Positions 57,923 to 64,000 of a stretch of 64,000 bases of DNA are shown piece by piece. This DNA comes from Anaerolineaceae bacterium. GTDB lineage: Bacteria; Chloroflexota; Anaerolineae; Aggregatilineales; Phototrophicaceae. The stretch is from contig JACKCH010000011.1 in assembly GCA_020634115.1 (NCBI GenBank), positions 62,001-126,000 of the forward strand. Direction: 5' to 3'. Below the pieces are notes generated by a model. The model was not told where the DNA came from and ran no database searches. It worked only from the letters and a program-made list of their open reading frames with translations. How positions within the stretch are numbered: the first letter of the stretch is position 1; each line of letters begins with the position of its first letter. Both the position numbers and the translations under genes were made by a program.

Positions 57923-59659
57923 ATGAAAATCTTTCTCTCCTTACTGCTGATAGTGTTGCTCATTTCCGGCGTGGTTCAGGCACAGGAGTTTGCTCCTTGG
58001 CCGCCCGACCCGGCAGAAATTTTCACCGGCCCGGTTGAAGTCGTGAGCGTGTCCCGTCCCACTGACCCACTGCCCGACCCCCCGCCTGTCGTAGATAATG
58101 TTGAGCAGGTGGTGCAGGTTTTCAACAAATCGGGGAATATCTGGTTGGAGTTCCCGTATCCTGAGGGCATCAGCAAGATCATCCAAATGCCGCAGATTTG
58201 GGATAATCGGGTGTTTCTCCCGGTTTCCACAGGGGAGGAGGATGGCGACTGGGAGTTATGGGAACTGCACACCGACTCCGCGACATTTAACGTGGTTGTC
58301 CCTTGTCCAGGGACGGTCATCAGGAACCATTTCATTTCCAGTCAACGGTGGGTGTTTGCCACCGATACGCAGACCAGCGAAACCTATTTGTGCGATTACC
58401 AGTCCGGCGAGCTGCACAACCTCCCCGCCGAAACAACCCCCTGGTATACGCTCATGCCCTCCCCGGATGAGGCCTATCTCTTGCTGGAGGGAAGCAACAC
58501 GACCTTACCAGGATATGGTGGCCCAAATGATGTCTACGGCTACGAGGTCGCAACCGGGGAGATTCGTTCGTTAGGCACACTCTCTACGCATGATGACTTT
58601 GCTGATTTTGGAGACTGGATCAACAACACCCAGATACTCTATAGAATTCAAAATCCCGGCAGGATTGAGTATCTCCTCATAGATGTCGCCCACTCAGACA
58701 GCATCGAGAGTCTAATTCGGGGGCTTCCGGTTTATCGTCCCCAACCGCCTTTGCTGGAACAACTGGAAACCCACGCGGTTCTCTCCCTAAGGGCTAACCT
58801 TCCTGAGCATGTCCCTTGCAGCCTGACGGTGGTTGACCTGAGCGCCGTCCAAACCTATCACTACACGCTGGGCTATAACTGCGGCGGCGTGTATGCCCCG
58901 GACGCTTTCACTTATTTCTACGTGGTGTTTCCGGCTGACCCGTACCAACCGGCCACGTTGGAAAAAATGGACATCCGGCAGGGCGTCCCGATCCCGCTTT
59001 TCGAGGGCGAAATCGAAGCGTTAGAAAGCGTCTCGCCGGATGGCCGTTATGTGGCGCTCATTCGGGATAACAATGGCCGAATTGATCGCGCCGCCGCGAT
59101 TGACCCGCAGTTTTTTTCCTGGTCGGAAACCAATAACCCCATCGTGAGTATTCTGGATACCGCCCTGGGGCAGTTTGTCTACGAAACCCCTTTCACCGAC
59201 TGGGATCGGAGTGGGGATCCATTCTACGGAAACGTGCTATATGAGACGGTTGCATCTGGTATCCCCCAGGTGGGCGTGGTCTGGCTGGATGAGCGCACGT
59301 GTTTAATCCAACGCGATGCCATTGACCGGAAATATCTGATGCTGCGCTTTTCCCTCGCTGGAGTGACCGGGGCGATAATCGCGGAGGATCTCAGGCTGAT
59401 TCTGGCCGATTCCCGCTATCTGATTGTCTCCAAATCCACCGACACCGGAGATGTGGCCTATAATCTCTACGATACCGAGAGCCGGGAACAATTCCCCCTG
59501 TTCGTGAATCCCTACCCGGCTGTGTATGACTATTTGCTCTCGTTAAACGAGAATGAGCATGTTGAATTACAGGTTTCCCAACACAGTGACCACAGTTGGG
59601 ATGGTTGGGTGCGGTATGAACTCAACATAGACCCGGACGCGATTCGAGACAATGGGTAG
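57923..59659 (+). CDS. Secreted beta-propeller-like protein
   Basis: A 578-residue exported protein. A signal peptide (LSLLLIVLLISGVVQAQ) leads to a Pro-rich segment and then about six beta-strand blocks of WD40/TolB-like kind (PDEAYLLLEG, WDNRVFLPVS, PDGRYVALIRDNNGRIDRA, DSRYLIVSKSTDTGD). Repeats are irregular and catalytic residues are not seen. Likely a surface or periplasmic binding protein of unknown partner. No lipobox. Confidence 0.7.
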   Translation: MKIFLSLLLIVLLISGVVQAQEFAPWPPDPAEIFTGPVEVVSVSRPTDPLPDPPPVVDNVEQVVQVFNKSGNIWLEFPYPEGISKIIQMPQIWDNRVFLPVSTGEEDGDWELWELHTDSATFNVVVPCPGTVIRNHFISSQRWVFATDTQTSETYLCDYQSGELHNLPAETTPWYTLMPSPDEAYLLLEGSNTTLPGYGGPNDVYGYEVATGEIRSLGTLSTHDDFADFGDWINNTQILYRIQNPGRIEYLLIDVAHSDSIESLIRGLPVYRPQPPLLEQLETHAVLSLRANLPEHVPCSLTVVDLSAVQTYHYTLGYNCGGVYAPDAFTYFYVVFPADPYQPATLEKMDIRQGVPIPLFEGEIEALESVSPDGRYVALIRDNNGRIDRAAAIDPQFFSWSETNNPIVSILDTALGQFVYETPFTDWDRSGDPFYGNVLYETVASGIPQVGVVWLDERTCLIQRDAIDRKYLMLRFSLAGVTGAIIAEDLRLILADSRYLIVSKSTDTGDVAYNLYDTESREQFPLFVNPYPAVYDYLLSLNENEHVELQVSQHSDHSWDGWVRYELNIDPDAIRDNG

Positions 59660-59769
59660 CAATGTGGGAAGTGCCGTGCAACTTCTCCCCCGCCGCGTGC
59701 GTATGGGTATATAGCGAGACCCGCAGTATCCCGCCTATGTTGGATTCCGGTAGACCAGGAGAACCTGTG

Positions 59770-60474
59770 ATGAGCAACGCCCTGCCCAAGCGCAAACGGA
59801 AAAATGACGACTGGTACGACTGGGCGGACGGCGAACTGCCCCCGCCCCAAACCGGATGGCTGGCGCAACTGCTCGGTTGGAGTTGGCGGGTCATCAAAGC
59901 GCCGTTTCGCTGGGCGTGGCGGCAAAGCGTGGCCGTGCTGCGCTGGGCGTGGCGCACCACCGGGCGGGCGACGCGCTGGACGCTGCGCGTGACATGGGCG
60001 GTGACAGTGTGGACAGTCGTCGCACCGATTCGGGGGGTGCGCTGGCTGTTCGGGAGCAAAGAGCCGGTTCCACAGAACCGCTACGAAGAGATTCGCCAGC
60101 GGATTCGGCGGCACTACCGGCGGCGCAACCGTTTCATCACCCACCTGCTACTGTTTATCTTGGGGGATGGGCTGCTGTGGATCAATGTCGCCAGTGCGAC
60201 TCACTACCCCGAATATATGCAAACCGTTGTGCTTCAACAGACCATCGGCATTTCCGTCGTGTGGGCGGTTGTACTGCTGTTTCACTATATCCGGGTGCGG
60301 ATGGCGGACGCGGAAGACCTGGCGTTAGAGACCGCCCTGGAACGCGAACGTGCCTGGGAGCAGCAGCGTGACCTCCCTTACGACTATAGTTCGCGCCTGA
60401 TGGAAGCAGAAGCCCCGCCGGAATGGGAGGAATGGGAAGCAGCGCAGCCGCCCGAAAAAGCGAAACGCCGTTGA
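59770..60474 (+). CDS. 2TM-domain protein with Arg/Trp-rich N-terminus
   Basis: A 234-residue protein. ATG 59770 is preceded by AGGAGAACCTGTG; upstream in-frame codons have no such site. Residues ~30-95 are strikingly rich in Trp and Arg (WSWRVIKAPFRWAWRQ, LRWAWRTTGRATRWTLR). A 2TM-domain follows (RRNRFITHLLLFILGDGLLW and QTIGISVVWAVVLLFHYI) with an acidic helical tail ending PPEWEEWEAAQPPEKAKRR. 2TM domains often come with PAS/histidine-kinase-type proteins; here no partner is present. A decayed copy of its 3' end is at 61009-61097. Confidence 0.75.
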   Translation: MSNALPKRKRKNDDWYDWADGELPPPQTGWLAQLLGWSWRVIKAPFRWAWRQSVAVLRWAWRTTGRATRWTLRVTWAVTVWTVVAPIRGVRWLFGSKEPVPQNRYEEIRQRIRRHYRRRNRFITHLLLFILGDGLLWINVASATHYPEYMQTVVLQQTIGISVVWAVVLLFHYIRVRMADAEDLALETALERERAWEQQRDLPYDYSSRLMEAEAPPEWEEWEAAQPPEKAKRR

Positions 60475-60597
60475 AATCCTGCCTCAGCAACGCCAGAATC
60501 ACGGATAATTGCTTGTGGTTGGAGAGAAATCAGGGACTCACTTTCTCTCACAGGAGTAGTTTGTGCCTGATTGTACCTCAATGTTTTGGGATAGAAT

Positions 60598-60828
60598 CTA
60601 CTTACTGATTGATCTTGGAGGCAGGTACATTATATCAATTCCCCAATCATCTTCACGTTGTCCCACCACAATATCAAGTGGGTTTCGTCTGGAAAAATTC
60701 TCCTTGATTTTGTCGTAATATTCCTGCTTTACGAAAATCTTCAGTTGAAAACCTTCGTCCTCTATTTCATATTCCTGTAGAAGGGCTTTGATATGTATCC
60801 CCAAATCACGTAAACGTGCTTCATTCAT
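60598..60828 (-). CDS. Small unknown soluble protein
   Basis: Unrecognised 76-residue soluble protein: N-terminal helix (MNEARLRDLGIHIKALLQEY), a strand region (GFQLKIFVKQEYYDKIKENF) and the end DWGIDIMYLPPRSISK. Its A/T-rich base use differs from the surroundings. AAGGAGAACAAG lies just upstream of the ATG, a strong ribosome-binding site that supports translation. Confidence 0.6.
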   Translation of the reverse strand: MNEARLRDLGIHIKALLQEYEIEDEGFQLKIFVKQEYYDKIKENFSRRNPLDIVVGQREDDWGIDIMYLPPRSISK

Positions 60829-61008
60829 AAATCTTGTTCTCCTTCTATCTACTAGAATACACTATGGAATCGCAAATACTGGGCGCAGGTATGGAACTGG
60901 TAGTGGCGAAAAACACCGGTGAAACACAACATGAAGATTACAATTGGAACATACCCCAACCAAGACTGCACGCAAAAGCCACTTGTTGGGCAGGGATAAC
61001 GAAAACCG

Positions 61009-61097
61009 CTATGACTTCGCGCCTAAGGGAAGAAGAAGCCCCGCCGGAATAGGCGGACGCGCAGGCAAACGAAAAAGCCAATCGCCGCTGAAATCCC
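61009..61097 (+). pseudogene. Fragment of a 2TM-gene 3' end
   Basis: Nearly 90 bases align with the last part of the 2TM gene (60383-60479): ttcgcgcct, then gaagccccgccggaat, then gaaaaagc and the final ctgaaatcc. A TAG now sits right after the Pro-Pro-Glu codons and about ten bases are missing. It is a partial duplication in decay. Confidence 0.6.
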
Positions 61098-61154
61098 CTT
61101 TACGCTGGATGTGAAACAAGGACACACTATTCTTCGAGCCACTGGCACTTTCGC

Positions 61155-61224
61155 GGACAGGGCAGGCCCTGTCCCTACGAAACCCGATGTCAACGGATAG
61201 GTAGGGACGAGGCCTGCCTCGTCC
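61155..61224. repeat. Two-palindrome composite element (family C)
   Basis: GGACAGGGCAGGCCCTGTCC, a spacer beginning ctacgaaacccgatgtc, then GGACGAGGCCTGCCTCGTCC. The two palindrome types are in opposite order to 35546-35612, with the same spacer between them. Confidence 0.85.
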
Positions 61225-61267
61225 GATTTATCCCTCGGCGCGAAACTTCAGCCCCGCCCAATGCTCC

Positions 61268-62494
61268 TCAAATGGCTTCTGCTGGCTGACTTCCCCCCGC
61301 TTCCGCCCAATTGACCACCAGGATAGACAGTCCGGCCAGCAGAGCGATGCCGACCATCAAAGGCAGCACCGTGTCGTTATAGCTCTGCCCGATGACCGTC
61401 CCCAACGGCACTTGCAGCAGGGTGGAGAGCGACCCCACAATCGCCGCGCCGATCCCCGCCAGCCGACCCAACGGTTCCATTGCCAGCGCGTTCTGGTTGC
61501 CAAACAGGATACCCACGCCGAAAAAGCTGGTGATGAGGTAGGCAATCAGAAACCAGAACGGCGGATGACCGCCCGTGAACAGCGCGACGCTGATCCCCAC
61601 CAGCGCCAGCAATACAATCACGCCCAAAGCCCGGTTCACCAGCAGGCGCATCCCATAGCGCATCACCAAACGGCTGTTCATGAACGACGCCAGCCCAATC
61701 GAGAACGCGACCAGCGCGAAAACCAGGGGAAACGAATCGCCCAACGCGTACTGTTCCTGGTAAATCTGCTGGGCGGAATTCAGATACCCCAGAAAAGCCC
61801 CGCCCACCAGACCCGCCGAGATGGTATACCCTAAGGCAATCCGGTTGTGGAGGATTTCGAGGGTCGCACTATAAATTCGGCGCAGCGAAAAAGGCGCCCG
61901 GTTAGCCGGGGCTAAGGTTTCGGGCATCCGTGCCGCGAACCAGATCATGCCAATCAGAGCGATGGTGACGAAACCAGCAAAAATGGCCCGCCAACCGGCG
62001 AACAGCAGAATTCCCTGCCCTAGCGTAGGCGCGACCATCGGCACCATGATGAACACGGTCATAACGAACGACATCACCCGCGCCATCGTTCGCCCCTCGT
62101 AACGATCCCGCACCAGGGCGAGCGTGAGGGCGCGCGGCGATGATGCGCCAATCCCCTGCAACAGCCGCCCCCCCAGCAACATCGGGAAACTGACGGCCAG
62201 CCCGCAGATCACTGCCCCGGCGATATACAGAGCAAAACCGGCATAAATCGCGGGTTTGCGCCCCGACCAATCGGAGAGCGGGCCAAAGAACATCTGCCCC
62301 AGCGCCAACCCCAGAAACAGCATGGACACCACCAGCTGCCGGTTGTTCACGTCCTGGAGGCCCAGGTCACTGCCCATTTGCGGCAGGGCGGGCAACATGG
62401 TATCCGTCGAGAGCGCCGTCAGGGACATCAGCAGCGAGCAGATGACCACAAATTCCTGAAAGGATAATTCACGTTTGATGACTCGTGCGATCAT
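61268..62494 (-). CDS. Bcr/CflA-type MFS drug efflux transporter
   Basis: A 408-residue 12-helix proton-coupled exporter. Family marks: STDTMLPALPQMGSDLG in TM1, GQMFFGPLSDWSGRKPAIY after TM2, and GRLLQGIGASSPRALTLALVRD in TM4, all typical of the Bcr/CflA group that pumps out bicyclomycin, sulfonamides or small peptides. Its real substrate is unknown. The gene stands alone; the next gene upstream is more than 130 bases away. A family C-like palindrome lies ahead of its start. Confidence 0.9.
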   Translation of the reverse strand: MIARVIKRELSFQEFVVICSLLMSLTALSTDTMLPALPQMGSDLGLQDVNNRQLVVSMLFLGLALGQMFFGPLSDWSGRKPAIYAGFALYIAGAVICGLAVSFPMLLGGRLLQGIGASSPRALTLALVRDRYEGRTMARVMSFVMTVFIMVPMVAPTLGQGILLFAGWRAIFAGFVTIALIGMIWFAARMPETLAPANRAPFSLRRIYSATLEILHNRIALGYTISAGLVGGAFLGYLNSAQQIYQEQYALGDSFPLVFALVAFSIGLASFMNSRLVMRYGMRLLVNRALGVIVLLALVGISVALFTGGHPPFWFLIAYLITSFFGVGILFGNQNALAMEPLGRLAGIGAAIVGSLSTLLQVPLGTVIGQSYNDTVLPLMVGIALLAGLSILVVNWAEAGGSQPAEAI

Positions 62495-62551
62495 GAATCC
62501 ACTTTCCGCACATTTACGATGCAGGTTGTTGTTGGTTTATAGCGTATATAC

Positions 62552-62610
62552 GGACGCCTCATTGGGCGTCCTTACGTCGAATCATTGTAGGAACACGCAA
62601 CGGTGTGTCC
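62552..62610. repeat. Two-palindrome element (family C variant), decayed
   Basis: GGACGCCTCATTGGGCGTCC followed by GTAGGAACACGC...GTGTGTCC. The second palindrome is a changed cousin of the GTAGGGGCGCAC family A arm, so the two families may be linked. Confidence 0.65.
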
Positions 62611-62625
62611 GCTGACTCCCGCATT

Positions 62626-63036
62626 TCACCCTTTTTCCGTCCATAGGAGTGCCAGCGCCAGACTCGCCAGCAGCCCTGCCAGCCCCCAGGCCGGAGCGCG
62701 TGCGAGCATCGCCAGCATCAGCGTGAAGGGATAATCAGGATACAGGTGGGAATGCAGGGCGGTTTTGAACAACATCAACCCGGCAGCGGCCACCGCCCCG
62801 CCACCGCCCGCCAGCAGCCCGGCCAGCGCCGCGCCCGGCAGCAGCCAGCGTCTCGGAATCACCCTGCCGCCAAAGCGGTTCACCACCAAGAGGCTCACGG
62901 TCATCAACCCCAGCCCCGCGCCCAGCAACGCCACCGGCCAGACATGGTTATCCTCCGGCGACAGCCAGAAGAACACCAGCAGGCCATAGCCCACCGCCGC
63001 CAACCGCAGCCGGGGAGTCAGTATCGGGAGACGCAT
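62626..63036 (-). CDS. Small four-helix membrane protein
   Basis: A 136-residue protein of about four hydrophobic segments with short loops (LAAVGYGLLVFFWLSP, VALLGAGLGLMTVSLLVV, LAGLLAGGGGAVAAAGLMLF, GLAGLLASLALALLW). No family recognised. Its ATG overlaps the stop codon of the GH13 gene by one base (TGATG), so translation is coupled and both probably belong to one operon. Confidence 0.65.
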   Translation of the reverse strand: MRLPILTPRLRLAAVGYGLLVFFWLSPEDNHVWPVALLGAGLGLMTVSLLVVNRFGGRVIPRRWLLPGAALAGLLAGGGGAVAAAGLMLFKTALHSHLYPDYPFTLMLAMLARAPAWGLAGLLASLALALLWTEKG

Positions 63037-64000
63037 CAAGCCCGTTCAAAGTGTAAGATGTGGGATTGGTAGGGAGCGAGGTCTACATATAACCCGATGC
63101 CATCCAGCAGTTCACCCTGGCGTAAATAGCGATCCCCGTTCAACACGTCGTTTAAGTGCCAGTCGTGCTGGGGGATGTCCGGCCAACCTTCCAGGCGGAT
63201 GTGTCCCTGGGATGGTGCGCCGGTCAGGTTGACGACAATCAACCGGTAGTCTTCGTTTGACCGCCAACCATAGGCGATCAGGTGCTTGTAGGTGTCATTT
63301 TCCTGGCCGGGTGTGATTTCAAAGAGCCGCCATTCGCCACTGCTGTAAATCGGGTGGCAGGTTTCCGCCAGCAGGTGGTCGTAGAAGGCTTTCAGTTCGT
63401 CCTGTACCGGCTCGTAAGGCTGCCGTCCGATCTGCACCGGGAGTTTGACCCGCCGTCCTTCAAACTGCCCCTGGTGGAGCAGCATCGCACCCGGCAGGGT
63501 ACAGATGAGTGTCGCGGCGGGGCGACTGCGTTCTAACCCCAGTGTTTCGGCAGCCCGGCCTTCGTCATGATTTTCGATAAAGCGGATCGAATGCCGTTGA
63601 TAGTCCAATGAGGCGTGCAGATGCGCCCGAATTTCCCCCACATTACTATCCATAATCAGGTCGTACAGATGTTTATCGTAGGTATAGTTGAAACCCAACC
63701 CTTGCAGGCGGGCTTCCATCCCCCAATACACTTCCGCAATGAAGTGAAAGTCGGGATACTGCGCCTGCACTGCCGGGATAATATCCGTCCAGAATTCGGT
63801 ATCCGGCGCGCTGGCGACATGGTCGCCCCAGGTGCGTTTGAATACCTCGTTGAGCATGAGCATCGCCATATCACAGCGCACGCCATCACACTGCGCGGCA
63901 ATATCCAGCAGGGTGTTCGTCACCATCGCCCGCAGGCCTTTGTGAAAGGCGTTTAACTGTGTGGTGTCAATCCAACCAGGGAAATAGGGGTCACGGCCAT
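63036..64000 (-). CDS. GH13 alpha-amylase-type enzyme, C-terminal part
   Basis: The 5' end lies beyond the right window edge; at least 321 residues are visible. Catalytic sites of GH13 are present: nucleophile Asp in GVRCDMAMLML, acid/base Glu in FIAEVYW, transition-state Asp in RFIENHDEGRA. The C-terminal region has the beta-sandwich pattern (YRLIVVNLTGAPSQGHIRLEGW). Acts on alpha-glucans or related sugars. The missing half prevents a subfamily call; it could work with the trehalose or sugar block only in a broad sense. No signal peptide can be assessed. Confidence 0.88.
   Translation of the reverse strand, partial: GRDPYFPGWIDTTQLNAFHKGLRAMVTNTLLDIAAQCDGVRCDMAMLMLNEVFKRTWGDHVASAPDTEFWTDIIPAVQAQYPDFHFIAEVYWGMEARLQGLGFNYTYDKHLYDLIMDSNVGEIRAHLHASLDYQRHSIRFIENHDEGRAAETLGLERSRPAATLICTLPGAMLLHQGQFEGRRVKLPVQIGRQPYEPVQDELKAFYDHLLAETCHPIYSSGEWRLFEITPGQENDTYKHLIAYGWRSNEDYRLIVVNLTGAPSQGHIRLEGWPDIPQHDWHLNDVLNGDRYLRQGELLDGIGLYVDLAPYQSHILHFERA

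Larger units (their letters stand above)
60829..61267. other. Gap with gene remnant and palindromes
   Basis: About 440 bases. It holds a decayed copy of the 3' end of the 2TM gene (61009-61097) and a family C composite element (61155-61224). A short open frame at 60834-61052 runs through the remnant and is not thought to be a gene. Confidence 0.6.

Noticed and set aside
60834..61052. 72-codon open frame in the gap before the Bcr/CflA gene
   Set aside because: Its end is the decayed copy of the 2TM gene, and its start has no ribosome-binding site.
1..64000. tRNA or rRNA genes
   Set aside because: I looked for T-loop (GGTTCGAATCC-like) sequences with matching acceptor stems and for conserved rRNA words and found none. 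A covariance-model scan would settle this.

Overview
The window looks like a chromosomal segment of a bacterium of the phylum Chloroflexota, probably Anaerolineae-like. This is an inference from gene content, not from a marker gene search. The supporting features are: a three-gene Rieske / b6-type cytochrome b / cytochrome c operon; many lipoproteins with Thr/Pro-rich linkers followed by LysM, SH3-like or lamin-tail domains; a fused glycyl-tRNA synthetase; a two-subunit 2-oxoacid:ferredoxin oxidoreductase; and intergenic regions full of short palindromic repeats. The DNA is moderately GC-rich. I see no rRNA, tRNA, CRISPR array, prophage or insertion-sequence transposase.

Layout. 0-9.5 kb: the 3' end of an aquaporin, an MFS transporter, a membrane-anchored alpha/beta hydrolase, two unknown proteins, glyQS, a secreted PPC-domain protein and a DJ-1/PfpI protein. 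9.5-17 kb: an SRPBCC-PDZ-DinB fusion behind a long palindromic operator candidate, then cell-envelope proteins (membrane protein, SH3 lipoprotein, LysM/lamin-tail protein, LysM lipoprotein, di-heme c-type lipoprotein). 17-19.5 kb: an unknown small protein, a zinc-dependent phospholipase C-like protein and a nucleotidyltransferase. 19.7-28.9 kb: a sugar-metabolism block (FGGY kinase, FucI/AraA-like isomerase, fructose-6-phosphate-aldolase-like transaldolase, GH4 glycosidase, PfkB kinase, trehalose-phosphatase and a GT20 synthase overlapping it tail to tail).

29-36 kb: an unknown protein, urocanase, a response regulator-TIR fusion, homoserine dehydrogenase and a class III aminotransferase. 36-42 kb: membrane proteins, a quinone-reductase-like MDR enzyme, an M50-type peptidase, endonuclease IV next to a helix-hairpin-helix radical SAM protein, and an FHA protein with a lipoprotein. 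42-46 kb: the cytochrome bc operon behind a good sigma70-type promoter. 46-54 kb: a frameshifted membrane protein gene, a secreted propeller-like protein, methyltransferases, an orphan tungstate-binding protein, a DUF559 nuclease gene bracketed by palindromic repeats, a NAD(P)-binding protein and a GNAT acetyltransferase. 54-64 kb: korAB with a GntR-family regulator, a secreted propeller protein, a 2TM protein with a decayed copy of its 3' end, a Bcr/CflA transporter, a small membrane protein and the 3' part of a GH13 enzyme.

The most distinctive non-coding feature is a set of at least six families of short palindromic repeats in the gaps. One family brackets the DUF559 nuclease gene, which makes it a candidate small mobile or homing-like unit. 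The most distinctive coding features are the response regulator-TIR fusion, the cytochrome b with a long soluble C-terminal tail, the aldolase with a rebuilt phosphate site next to a sugar isomerase, and the SRPBCC-PDZ-DinB fusion.
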